A DNA stretch of 64,000 bases from Paenibacillus piri (GTDB lineage: Bacteria > Bacillota > Bacilli > Paenibacillales > NBRC-103111): the NCBI RefSeq assembly GCF_004354045.1, contig NZ_SMRT01000007.1, forward strand, positions 186,001-250,000, written 5' to 3'. Within the stretch, counting starts at the first letter, position 1. Each line of letters opens with the position of its first letter. Of the stretch, positions 56,912-64,000 are shown one piece after another. The position numbers were made by a program, and so were the translations under genes. Below the pieces are notes generated by a model, which made no database searches, had not been told where the DNA came from, and saw nothing but the letters and a program-made list of their open reading frames with translations.

Positions 56912-57067
56912 AACTTTCTGAAAGAAAGTTAGCGTCGTAAGCGATACTTAGTTTTTGCGGGGCAAAAACTGCTACGTAAGCATAAGCTTAACTTTCTCAA
57001 GGAAAGTTAGCGTCGTAAGCGATACTCCGTTTTTGCGGGCAAAAACTGCTTCGTAAACGGTACTGTG
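56912..57067. repeat. Two tandem ~78-bp hairpin repeats
   Basis: Unit 1 starts at 56912 and unit 2 at 56990. Each begins with an AACTTTCT...AGAAAGTT-type hairpin, then AGCGTCGTAAGCGATACT, then a GTTTTTGC...GCAAAAAC hairpin, then CTKCGTAA-type sequence. The two units are about 80% identical by eye. They fill most of the 56897-57157 gap between yqfC and the upstream gene. Confidence 0.85.
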
Positions 57068-57157
57068 TTTGCATCGGCATTGCCGGATTTCACATACATC
57101 CAAAAACATAGGCTATTTACACCATATGCGCCAAAATGCAGGAATATGAAAACACGG

Positions 57158-57202
57158 CAAAAAGCGCCGGTCGACCAACCTGCGGCTGGTACCGGCGCTT
57201 TG
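57158..57202 (-). terminator. Terminator after the 161-residue protein gene
   Basis: AAAGCGCCGG and CCGGCGCTTT pair perfectly around a 21-base loop that contains a further small hairpin; the minus strand ends in TTTTTG. It lies 16 bp beyond the stop. Confidence 0.88.
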
Positions 57203-57217
57203 CAAATAATAAAATGA

Positions 57218-57703
57218 TTATTTTATTTTCCGATATGGCTTCTTGGCCCTGGGAGGCCCTAATATTTCCGCCCACATGATGCCCTGCGCGAGCTTGTCGG
57301 CATCAAACACAGATGAACGGGATGCGTGCGGTTCTGCGGCCGCATATGCGTTATCCGTATGTTTAGGCATCGAGATCTCGCCCTTCCTCATATCGATGTC
57401 CGACTGCTGCCAAACATCGACCTCCGATGATTCGTGTTTATATTCTGGCGCATGGCGAGGTTCAGGACGCGGTCGCGGCTGGGCATCCTCGCCTCTTGCA
57501 CGGCCTTCTTCCTGTCCGGGCCGCTTGGCTGTCGTGATCGTCGGCGTCGTACCGCCGCCCCATCCGCCGGGGCCGCCCCCAAACGGCGGCATCGACTTCT
57601 TTGGCGGCTGGCTGCCCTTAGAGCGCTTAATAAGACCGCTGAGCAAAAAGAACGCCACCACCGCCAAATACCAGTTATTCAAAATAAACTCGATCAGCTT
57701 CAT
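57218..57703 (-). CDS. Membrane-anchored low-complexity protein, function unknown
   Basis: Protein of 161 residues. A single N-terminal membrane helix (LIEFILNNWYLAVVAFFLLS, about 3-22) is followed by a basic stop (KRSKGSQPPKK). A Gly/Pro/Arg-rich disordered region of about 100 residues comes next, then a compact C-terminal motif (ADKLAQGIMWAEILGPPRAK). The ends look more constrained than the middle, as in a tethered scaffold. It lies in the floA operon region, 75 bp after floA. The ATG follows GAGGAGGG. No family recognised. Confidence 0.75.
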   Translation of the reverse strand: MKLIEFILNNWYLAVVAFFLLSGLIKRSKGSQPPKKSMPPFGGGPGGWGGGTTPTITTAKRPGQEEGRARGEDAQPRPRPEPRHAPEYKHESSEVDVWQQSDIDMRKGEISMPKHTDNAYAAAEPHASRSSVFDADKLAQGIMWAEILGPPRAKKPYRKIK

Positions 57704-57778
57704 GCCGTCACCCTCCTCTCGCGGCAGAATGAACTATTTGGATCGGGATGGAAAGCATTTTGCGTGGTGTTAATCCCG

Positions 57779-58768
57779 TTAATCCTGACCATTCTGCTTG
57801 CCGTTCTCATTCATTTTGCCCAAAGAGGAGCGCATTTGCGTATCCGCATCGATATTTTTCAAATTCATGTAATCCATGACGCCTAGTTGGCCGCTGCGCA
57901 GCGCCTCGGCCATCGCGAGCGGAACCTGCGATTCGGATTCGACTACCTTCGCTTTCATTTCCACAACGCGCGCTTTCATTTCCTGCTCCTGCGCTACGGC
58001 CATCGCGCGGCGTTCCTCCGCCTTCGCCTGGGCGATCCGTTTATCCGCTTCCGCCTGCTCGGTTTGCAGATTAGCCCCGATATTTTTACCTACATCGACA
58101 TCGGCGATATCAATGGATAAAATTTCGAAAGCCGTTCCCGCATCCAGTCCTTTTCCCAGTACCGTACGGGATATCAAATCTGGATTTTCAAGCACGTCCT
58201 TATGGGAATCCGACGAACCCACTGTCGTTACTATTCCTTCGCCGACCCGGGCGATGATCGTTTCTTCCCCAGCGCCCCCGACCAAACGCTCGATATTCGC
58301 GCGTACGGTGACGCGTGCGATGACCTTCACTTCAATCCCGTTTTTCGCGACCGCCGAAACCGTAGGCGTCTCGATAACGCGCGGGTTAACGCTCATTTGC
58401 ACGGCCTGCAGTACGTCCCGCCCGGCCAAATCGATCGCTGCCGCGCGCTCGAACGGAAGAAGAATATTCGCCCGGTGAGCGGCGATCAGCGCATTCACGA
58501 CACGGTCAACGTTACCGCCGGCAAGAAAATGGCTTTCCAGCTGGTTGATCGAAATATCGATCCCTGCCTTGGTCGCCTTGATCATCGGGTTGACGATCCG
58601 GCTCGGAATAACGCGGCGCAACCGCATGGCAACCAAAGTAATGATGCCGATGCGCACCCCTGAAGCAAGCGCCGAAATCCATAGCATAATCGGAACAAAG
58701 CTGAGAAACACGGACAGCGCAATAATGATCACGGCTGCCAACAAAAAAATATACACGATCGAATCCAT
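57779..58768 (-). CDS. floA: Flotillin-like protein FloA
   Basis: Membrane-associated scaffold of functional membrane microdomains. The 329-residue protein has an N-terminal hydrophobic hairpin (about residues 3-50), the conserved [20 protein letters not shown], the SPFH region ([40 protein letters not shown]), and a coiled-coil C-terminal region rich in EA repeats ([20 protein letters not shown]). Size matches B. subtilis YqfA. The ATG follows GGGAGGG. Confidence 0.95.
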   Translation of the reverse strand: MDSIVYIFLLAAVIIIALSVFLSFVPIMLWISALASGVRIGIITLVAMRLRRVIPSRIVNPMIKATKAGIDISINQLESHFLAGGNVDRVVNALIAAHRANILLPFERAAAIDLAGRDVLQAVQMSVNPRVIETPTVSAVAKNGIEVKVIARVTVRANIERLVGGAGEETIIARVGEGIVTTVGSSDSHKDVLENPDLISRTVLGKGLDAGTAFEILSIDIADVDVGKNIGANLQTEQAEADKRIAQAKAEERRAMAVAQEQEMKARVVEMKAKVVESESQVPLAMAEALRSGQLGVMDYMNLKNIDADTQMRSSLGKMNENGKQNGQD

Positions 58769-58862
58769 TCAAATACCCTCCCGGTTACATAAATTAGGGG
58801 TGCCCGCTCGTCAGCTGCAAACGGGCACCATGTTCCACTTATTTTACAAATGGTTTGCGATT

Positions 58863-60260
58863 TTATTCAGGCCCGTTCTCATCGGCGGCGCGTACGACAA
58901 TCCTCGCGCCCTCCACCCGGATGATGACCACCCGTTGGCGGGCCGGAATGAACTCACCGCCGGTAACGGCATCGATCCGCTCATCGTCCACGATAATCGT
59001 GCCTGCCGGGCGCAGCGGCGTGAGCGCTTGACCCGACCTGCCAAGCAGATCGGATCGGATCGATGTCGATGTAAACCCCTGCTCCGTCGTCAGCTTTTCC
59101 CGGAGTATAAAACGGTTCCATACGCCGCGATGCTTGAAGTATTTGATGAAGATGGCTACAACAATGACGGCAAGCACAAAGGCGCCGGATAAATTCAAGG
59201 CCGCCTGCTTCGTATTATTCGCCGCCATGATGACGCTGGTGAACAAACAGGCGATTCCGATAAAGCCCAAGATGCCGAAGCTGGATACAAAAATTTCAAT
59301 AATGAGCAGTACGACGCCGATCACAAAGAGCGCAATGTCCTCCACCCCCGCAAAGCCGTTAATATAATTGCCGAAAAAGTAAAGCCCGAAGCCAAGCAGA
59401 CCGATAATTCCCGGCACGCCGAAGCCCGGCACGAACAGCTCGATCGCAATGCCCGCAATTCCGAGAAACAACAAAATCATGGAAACCAGCGGTTGTGTAA
59501 TAAACCGTGAAAAAGTTTCCGCCGGCGTCGGCTCGATATGCAGTACAGGATGACCCTCTCCGCCGATATACCGGATAACTTCATCCACATTGCCCGCAAC
59601 AAGCTCCGCATAGCCTACTTTTACCGCTTCTTCGGCGGTCAGAGAGACGAGCTGGCCTTGAGGTACGGTTCGGGCAATTTCATTCATGGCGACTCCGGCG
59701 TTTTTATCCACCATCGCTTCTGCGATTTTCGGATTGCGGCCTCTTAATTCCGCCGCGGCACGCATTTCGCTCGACCAATGGGCTACGACCTTGGCATTGT
59801 CCACCTCGTTGCCCGAAACGTCCACGACGGCTGCGGCTCCGATCGAGCTGCCGGGCTCCATCGCGATTTTCCCTGCGTTCAAAGCGATATAGCTCCCTGC
59901 CGAGACCGCTTTTCCATGAACGTAGGCAATCGTCGGAATTTTGCTGCCGCGTACCATTTCCCCGATCGCTTCAGCCGAGTCGACTCTGCCGCCTAGTGTA
60001 TTGATATCGAGAATAACATGGATGGCCCGCATCTCCTCGGCTTCTTTCAAAGCCCGGGACAAAAATTTGTGCAGACCGTTTTCGACGCTCTGGTGTACAG
60101 GAACGATGACAACCGGAGCCGCTGCAGGAGCCGAGGCACCAGGCTGAGCGGGCGGATTGACGTCGGCAAATGCAGTAAATCCCGGCAGCAGCAAAAGCAG
60201 CGTCAACAAAGCCAGAAAGCAAGCTCTCAGACACAGGCGGCCGTATTTCTTGATGACCAT
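58863..60260 (-). CDS. yqeZ: NfeD-family membrane-bound serine protease (YqeZ type)
   Basis: Membrane protein of 465 residues usually paired with flotillins. A signal peptide (about residues 1-32) is followed by a ClpP-like protease domain. DINTLGGRVDSAEAIGEMVR and AVSAGSYIALNAGKIAMEPG hold the serine and lysine of the catalytic dyad. Four membrane helices and a C-terminal OB-fold NfeD domain (ALTPLRPAGTIIVDDERIDA) complete the long NfeD form. ATG 60260 is chosen because AAGGAGGGG precedes it and the signal peptide begins there. Confidence 0.92.
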   Translation of the reverse strand: MVIKKYGRLCLRACFLALLTLLLLLPGFTAFADVNPPAQPGASAPAAAPVVIVPVHQSVENGLHKFLSRALKEAEEMRAIHVILDINTLGGRVDSAEAIGEMVRGSKIPTIAYVHGKAVSAGSYIALNAGKIAMEPGSSIGAAAVVDVSGNEVDNAKVVAHWSSEMRAAAELRGRNPKIAEAMVDKNAGVAMNEIARTVPQGQLVSLTAEEAVKVGYAELVAGNVDEVIRYIGGEGHPVLHIEPTPAETFSRFITQPLVSMILLFLGIAGIAIELFVPGFGVPGIIGLLGFGLYFFGNYINGFAGVEDIALFVIGVVLLIIEIFVSSFGILGFIGIACLFTSVIMAANNTKQAALNLSGAFVLAVIVVAIFIKYFKHRGVWNRFILREKLTTEQGFTSTSIRSDLLGRSGQALTPLRPAGTIIVDDERIDAVTGGEFIPARQRVVIIRVEGARIVVRAADENGPE

Positions 60261-60360
60261 CCGGTAATCCCCTCCTTCCTTCATTTTTACGTAAGTTAAA
60301 AACTTGCTTCGATAGCATCTTACCATACTTACGTCAACGATAGCCGATTCGATTCAAACT

Positions 60361-60457
60361 TTCAAAACAAATCCCCGAAAGCGAAGCTTTCTCTGAAGCT
60401 TATTCCGAGTATTTTCAAAGGAGACCCCGGTTATCCACGGAAAACGGCAGCGCAGAA
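60361..60457. repeat. Interspersed repeat, copy B (divergent)
   Basis: AAACAAATCCCCGAAAG, CTCTGAAGC, TATTCC, ATTTTCAAAGGAGACCCCGG and TTATCCACG (60431-60439) follow in the same order as the blocks of copies A and C, followed by GCAGCGCAGAAC. It lies immediately before copy C, so B and C are in tandem. Confidence 0.72.
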
Positions 60458-60458
60458 C

Positions 60459-60603
60459 AAAGTCCCCCAAAAGTGACGTGAAGCTCTGAAGCCAATTCCG
60501 CTAACCCGTATCCACCGGGTTTCGTCAAGAGTGCAAGCAACTCTTGACCTTACTTTTGGGGGAGCCCCCGGTTATCCACAGAAATTTGCTGCGCATAATT
60601 TCC
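60459..60603. repeat. Interspersed repeat, copy C (perfect DnaA box)
   Basis: Begins AAAGTCCCCCAAAAG, contains GACGTGAAGCTCTGAAGCCA, then a 51-bp insertion with two perfect hairpins, then CTTTTGGGGG. It ends with TTATCCACA (60572-60580), an exact DnaA-box consensus, and TTTGCTGCGCATAATTTCC. CCCCCAAAAG and CTTTTGGGGG are perfect reverse complements, so the element can fold into one large stem-loop. It fills the gap between yqeY and yqeZ. Confidence 0.88.
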
Positions 60604-60640
60604 AAAAAAAAGAGCGCCCCCTTTTGCAGGAGCGCTCCTC
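60604..60640 (-). terminator. Terminator after yqeY
   Basis: GAGCGC and GCGCTC pair around a loop of 14 bases, and the minus strand continues with eight T. It lies 8 bp beyond the yqeY stop. Confidence 0.85.
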
Positions 60641-60647
60641 TTGATTG

Positions 60648-61091
60648 CTAAATTAAATATTGTTGAACGGCCTGATTGACAAGCTTGCCATCCGCACGTC
60701 CTTTTACCTTCGGCATCAATGCACTCATAACTTTTCCCATATCCGCTTTAGAAGAAGCACCCACTTCTTGGATGGTCTGCTGTACAATGGCTTTTACTTC
60801 TTCTTCAGTCAACTGCTGCGGCAAGTACTCCATCAGAATATCGATTTCAGCCTTAACGGTTTCAGCCAGGTCGTCGCGACCGGCCTTTTCAAATTCTTGG
60901 AGGGAATCTTTACGCTGTTTGATCTCACGACTAAGCACGTCAAGTACTTCTTGGTCATCTAAGGTTTTCCGCTGATCTATTTCAATGTTCTTGATAGCAG
61001 CACGAACCATACGGATTACGGAGAGTTTAAACTTGGCCTGGCTCTTCATCGCGAGCTTCATATCTTCGTTTAATCTCTCGCTTAAGCTCAT
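60648..61091 (-). CDS. yqeY: GatB/YqeY-domain protein
   Basis: Helical protein of 147 residues related to the tail domain of GatB; it may act on tRNA but has no proven reaction. Seen: [40 protein letters not shown] and [20 protein letters not shown], all diagnostic. The ATG follows TAGGAGG. It lies 12 bp after rpsU and is surely cotranscribed with it. Confidence 0.96.
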   Translation of the reverse strand: MSLSERLNEDMKLAMKSQAKFKLSVIRMVRAAIKNIEIDQRKTLDDQEVLDVLSREIKQRKDSLQEFEKAGRDDLAETVKAEIDILMEYLPQQLTEEEVKAIVQQTIQEVGASSKADMGKVMSALMPKVKGRADGKLVNQAVQQYLI

Positions 61092-61103
61092 GGATTAAGC
61101 CTC

Positions 61104-61277
61104 CTAGAACTTTCTTTTACGAGCAGCCTCTGACTTCTTCTTGCGCTTGACGCTAGGCTTCTCATAATGCTTGCGTTTCTTAACCTCCGCTAGTACACCA
61201 TCTTTTGCGATGGAGCGCTTAAAGCGACGAAGGGCAGCATCTATAGTTTCATTTTTGCGAACTCGAGTTTCTGACAC
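61104..61277 (-). CDS. rpsU: Ribosomal protein bS21
   Basis: Small-subunit ribosomal protein of 57 residues, very basic. It begins [20 protein letters not shown] and continues with [20 protein letters not shown], then a Lys/Arg-rich tail, as in all bS21 proteins. The start is GTG at 61277, seven bases after GGAGGG. It is the first gene of the rpsU-yqeY operon, driven by a near-ideal SigA promoter at 61338-61367. Confidence 0.96.
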   Translation of the reverse strand: MSETRVRKNETIDAALRRFKRSIAKDGVLAEVKKRKHYEKPSVKRKKKSEAARKRKF

Positions 61278-61337
61278 CAGTTTTCCCTCCCTCCGAACAG
61301 ACCGTCCAAGACGAAAAAAAGCAGTTCATCAAACTTC

Positions 61338-61367
61338 ATTATATGGCAAACATAAAGTAGGTGTCAA
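61338..61367 (-). promoter_or_regulatory. Consensus SigA promoter of rpsU-yqeY
   Basis: On the minus strand TTGACA (61362-61367) and TATAAT (61338-61343) are both perfect, with an 18-bp spacer. The start point would be about 50 bp ahead of the rpsU GTG. Confidence 0.88.
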
Positions 61368-61384
61368 CCCAGAACCCATATAAA

Positions 61385-61729
61385 TTAGATCGCGTTGAGC
61401 GGGCCCAATTTCGTCCCCGCAAGCAGGTGATAATGGATATGGAAAACGACCTGACCGCTGTCTGAACCGCAATTATTAATGAGTCTGTAACCACTTTCCG
61501 CGACGCCTTCTTGCCTTGCAATTTCTTGTGCGGCACGATGAACTTCCCCGATCAAGCCCCAATCGCCAGCCTCTACATCATTCATCGTAGGGATATGCTT
61601 CTTCGGGATAATTAAAATATGTACCGGCGCAGAAGGCTGAATATCATGGAAGGCCAGCACATGCTCGTTCTCGTACACTTTTTTCGATGGGACGGACCCC
61701 TCTACAATTTTACAAAATATGCAATCCAA
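61385..61729 (-). CDS. HIT-family nucleotide hydrolase (HinT type)
   Basis: Protein of 114 residues of the histidine-triad family, probably a purine nucleoside phosphoramidase. It begins with CIFCKIVEGSVPSKKVYENE, has PSAPVHILIIPKKHI, and ends with the catalytic triad segment GQVVFHIHYHLLAG (H-x-H-x-H). TTG 61729 is chosen because AGAGGGGGG lies six bases upstream and the typical (M)DCIFCKI start follows at once; an in-frame ATG 27 bases earlier lacks a site. Confidence 0.92.
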   Translation of the reverse strand: MDCIFCKIVEGSVPSKKVYENEHVLAFHDIQPSAPVHILIIPKKHIPTMNDVEAGDWGLIGEVHRAAQEIARQEGVAESGYRLINNCGSDSGQVVFHIHYHLLAGTKLGPLNAI

Positions 61730-61860
61730 TTCAGACCCCCCTCTTCCATCCTGCATGTTTGAAAATGCGATACGTTTATCATAACGAATACTGCAAAAAA
61801 AATCCAGTCCGACGCTTTGACTCCGAAAAATGAAGCAAATCAAAATGCGGCAGACGTTTA

Positions 61861-61889
61861 TAGACTGTCAGTCTAATATTGTATATAAT
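61861..61889 (+). promoter_or_regulatory. Promoter with overlapping palindromic TetR-type operator
   Basis: TAGACT (61861-61866) and TATAAT (61884-61889) are spaced by 17 bp. The perfect 15-bp palindrome TAGACT-GTC-AGTCTA (61861-61875) covers the -35 element and half the spacer. This layout is typical of a site where a TetR-type repressor blocks its own promoter. Confidence 0.8.
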
Positions 61890-61930
61890 AAAGCTATGCT
61901 AAATTTTTCCCAAATGAGGTGATTGTTCCT

Positions 61931-63880
61931 GTGAACCGGTTCATGCGCGCCGCCACGCGAAAAAAGCGCGAATTTATGACTGAGGTGGCTTTGCGGCTGT
62001 TTATGGAACGCGGATACGAGCAAGTATCGGTCGATGACATCATCGCTGCGACCCACACTTCGAAAGGAACTTTTTATCATTATTTCAAAGGCAAGGATGA
62101 GCTGCTGCGGGAATTTTCATACCGGCAGATGAAAACGATCCATCTATGGTCGGAAACGACGCCGGGGCAAGTGCTGTCACTGGAAGGTCATATTAACCGG
62201 CTGTTATTAGACCTGGCTTCTAATATTGACGCGCATCCCAAGCTGGTACGCAGCTTAATCGCTCTTTCCTTACAAAATGAAGCTTTGCAAGGCGTCGAAG
62301 AGGAGCAGTATCAGCTGCTGCTTGACCGGCTGCTGCGCTGGCTGCCCCATCCGGATAAAGCGATGCTGCTGCTCTCGGTATACCGGGGAACTTTATTGGC
62401 ATGGTGCTCGCAAAACGATCATGACTTGACGGATCTGCTGCGGCGCAACCTGGCGTGGACCTGGTCCGGCTTGCGTTCCGGGCAAAATGCGGAGCTAATA
62501 TCCGATAATTCAGGAAAGACTATGCCTGAGACAGCTTGGTTTGGACTTAAGGAAAAGGAGACGAGAAAAATGAAGGTTGCCATTATCGGTGGCGGTTTAG
62601 CCGGTTTGACCGCGGCCGCTTATTTGTCGGAGGAACCGGGAATTGAAGGCGTGCTGTTCGAACGCAGTCCGCAATGGGGAGGCCGAGCCTTTACCTACGA
62701 AAAAGCGGGATTCACGCTGAATTACGGGGCTCACGCGGTTTATGGCATCGACCGGCATGAGCTTACTGTGATGGAACGCGAGCTCGGGCTTTCGTTCAGC
62801 TCCAGACAGGTGGATAAGCGGAAGGTCATGTATGCGAAGCATGATCAGCTGACGCCCGCACCGCTCGACTTTGTGAACCTCATGCGGACGGAGCTGCTGA
62901 ATCCGATGCAAAAGGTTCGTTTTGTAGGAGAGATTACAGCTATTATCGCCAACATACACAATTTGAAGCATTACGACACGCTCGGCGATTATTTGGCCCA
63001 GTCGGATGCCGACGAAGATCTCAAGGAGCTTTGGGAGCATCTGGTCTGCTCCAATTTCTTCATTACGCCGGAGGAAGCGCGCAATGTTTCCGGGCAAGTC
63101 ATCAGCGAATATTATCACAACCTGTTTTTATCCGGACGTCCGGTCAACTATGTGCTCGGCAGCTGGGCTGTCATTACGAATCAGCTCAGACAAAAAATCG
63201 GCGTCTCCGGCAGATGGGAAATGGCGCTGAAGGAAGGCGTCGAGTCCGTCAGCTATGCGGATCACAAGTTTATGCTCAAAACGAAAAACCGCGAGCTCGG
63301 TTTTGATAAAGTTGTGTTCGCCATGCCGGTGCAGCAGATCGGCAAGCTGCTCAGAGGCTCGCCCTGGGAGCCGTTCCTTGCTCCGTACGAAAACAATACC
63401 GCAACCGAGGTTATGGTCTACGATATCGGCTTGAACCGCGTCGTCGCGCGACCTTTCAGCTATATAAGCGATATGGATAACAAGCTCTTTATCAGCGATG
63501 TTTCCGCTACCGACCATACTCTTGTGCCGGAAGGCGGGCAGCTGCTGCAGGGGATAGCTTACTTAACCGACAAGTTCGACGACGAAGAAATGCGAAAAGC
63601 ATACCTGGACAGCAAAACGCAGCAAATGGAAGCTTTGTTCGACCATTATTATCCGGGATGGCGGGAAGAAACGGCCGTCAAGCGCGTATCGAAAAAGGCG
63701 ATGGTGGCCAGCGTTAAAAACATCGTCTCCAACAAGCTGCTGCCGACGCGCATGGATCATGTTCCGTTTTATTTTTGCGGTGATGGCTGTGTCGGAAAGG
63801 GAGAATTGGCAGAGCGGGCGTTCTCCAGCGCGCGCGAGGTTGCGAAGTCCATTATGGAGCATATGAAGGTCGGTGTGTAG
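61931..63880 (+). CDS. TetR regulator domain fused in frame to phytoene-desaturase-like FAD oxidoreductase
   Basis: One open frame of 649 residues holds two normally separate proteins. Residues 1-190 are a TetR regulator: the helix-turn-helix is LFMERGYEQVSVDDIIAATH with TSKGTFYHYFKGKDELLREF, followed by a helical ligand domain. Residues 214-649 are a flavin amine oxidase/phytoene-desaturase-like enzyme starting MKVAIIGGGLAGLTAAAYLS, with GGRAFTYEKAGFTLNYGAHA and a C-terminal FCGDGCVGKGELAERAFSSA. The linker has no stop. A ribosome site (AAGGAG) and ATG at 62570 suggest the enzyme can also be made alone. GTG 61931 follows GAGGTG. Substrate unknown. Confidence 0.85.
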   Translation: MNRFMRAATRKKREFMTEVALRLFMERGYEQVSVDDIIAATHTSKGTFYHYFKGKDELLREFSYRQMKTIHLWSETTPGQVLSLEGHINRLLLDLASNIDAHPKLVRSLIALSLQNEALQGVEEEQYQLLLDRLLRWLPHPDKAMLLLSVYRGTLLAWCSQNDHDLTDLLRRNLAWTWSGLRSGQNAELISDNSGKTMPETAWFGLKEKETRKMKVAIIGGGLAGLTAAAYLSEEPGIEGVLFERSPQWGGRAFTYEKAGFTLNYGAHAVYGIDRHELTVMERELGLSFSSRQVDKRKVMYAKHDQLTPAPLDFVNLMRTELLNPMQKVRFVGEITAIIANIHNLKHYDTLGDYLAQSDADEDLKELWEHLVCSNFFITPEEARNVSGQVISEYYHNLFLSGRPVNYVLGSWAVITNQLRQKIGVSGRWEMALKEGVESVSYADHKFMLKTKNRELGFDKVVFAMPVQQIGKLLRGSPWEPFLAPYENNTATEVMVYDIGLNRVVARPFSYISDMDNKLFISDVSATDHTLVPEGGQLLQGIAYLTDKFDDEEMRKAYLDSKTQQMEALFDHYYPGWREETAVKRVSKKAMVASVKNIVSNKLLPTRMDHVPFYFCGDGCVGKGELAERAFSSAREVAKSIMEHMKVGV

Positions 63881-63975
63881 ATGTCTTCAAGTCCGCAGAC
63901 CGCAATCCGGTCAGGGCGCAGCTATCGGCAGGCCGGGACAATGAAGCTCAGGCGTTGCGGGGAATGAGGCTGTAA

Positions 63976-64000
63976 ATGAGAGCAGCGACAGCTTTAAAGC
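63976..64000 (+). CDS. Possible start of the next gene (cut by window edge)
   Basis: ATG at 63976 follows TGAGG by six bases and opens a frame MRAATALK that runs off the edge. Only eight codons are visible, so this is a weak call. The 95 bp before it hold a 28-codon frame from ATG 63881, touching the oxidoreductase stop, that has no clear support as a gene. Confidence 0.35.

Noticed and set aside
56912..57067. The tandem units considered as a CRISPR array
   Set aside because: There are only two units of about 78 bp with no unique spacers between them and no cas genes nearby.
60572..60580. The perfect DnaA box considered as a replication origin
   Set aside because: A single box within a dispersed repeat, without an AT-rich unwinding region or dnaA/dnaN genes nearby, does not make an origin.
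61754..61756. ATG upstream as the start of the HIT-family gene
   Set aside because: It has no ribosome site, while a TTG 27 bases downstream sits behind AGAGGGGGG and gives the standard HinT N-terminus.
63881..63967. A 28-codon frame touching the oxidoreductase stop (TAGATG)
   Set aside because: It is very short, lacks a convincing ribosome site and has no recognisable sequence; the close spacing alone is not enough.

Overview
The window looks like chromosomal core sequence from a spore-forming, Gram-positive member of the Bacillales, most probably Paenibacillaceae. The evidence is gene content and order: a dcw (division and cell wall) cluster containing spoVD and spoVE, the rsfA-panE-bshC-mraZ order, a typA-ylaH block, and a long rpsU-yqeY ... 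dnaG-rpoD-trmK-yqfO block that closely follows Bacillus subtilis. MurE carries the DNPR motif expected of a meso-diaminopimelate ligase. SpoVD, SpoVE, RsfA, YqfC, YqfD and a YhcN/YlaJ lipoprotein all point to endospore formation. There is no prophage, transposase, tRNA, rRNA operon or CRISPR array. The genus is an inference.

Layout. 1-12103 (minus strand): mraZ-rsmH-ftsL-pbp2B-spoVD-murE-murF-mraY-murD-spoVE, with spoVE cut by the window edge. A four-decamer MraZ operator precedes mraZ. 12124-19310 (minus): a DUF4349 lipoprotein, ahcY, bshC, a ComFB-family gene, a DUF3397 gene, panE and rsfA. 19587-26567: a DUF2626 gene, a convergent MidA-like methyltransferase, and a plus-strand stretch of four poorly characterised genes. 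These are a lipoprotein, a secreted coiled-coil protein, a 735-residue protein with a GNxAV leader resembling injection-system-associated toxins, and a small acidic protein. This is the most accessory-looking part.

26645-40406: PhoH-like ATPase, YlaJ-type lipoprotein, typA, terC, the nifZ-thiI sulfur-transfer pair, a lytic transglycosylase, DUF4190, DUF1540 and DUF3907 genes, and a secreted subtilisin-like protease. 40414-40832: RNase P RNA on the minus strand, with type A-like features. 40958-61729 (minus): a near-continuous housekeeping block from hinT and rpsU down to yqfO. It covers translation, membrane organisation, sporulation (yqfC-yqfD), cyclic di-AMP turnover (pgpH), ribosome maturation (ybeY, era), DNA repair (recO), replication priming (dnaG) and the primary sigma factor (rpoD). 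Two essential genes too short for a routine 60-codon cutoff, rpsU and yqzL, lie in it.

61861-63880 (plus): a TetR-type regulator domain joined in frame to a phytoene-desaturase-like FAD oxidoreductase, behind a promoter with a perfect palindromic operator. Two families of non-coding repeats are scattered through the intergenic gaps. One has copies at 37505-37600, 60361-60457, 60459-60603 and possibly 30431-30485 and carries DnaA-box-like nonamers. The other is a pair of roughly 78-bp tandem units at 56912-57067, with a related hairpin array at 22328-22398.
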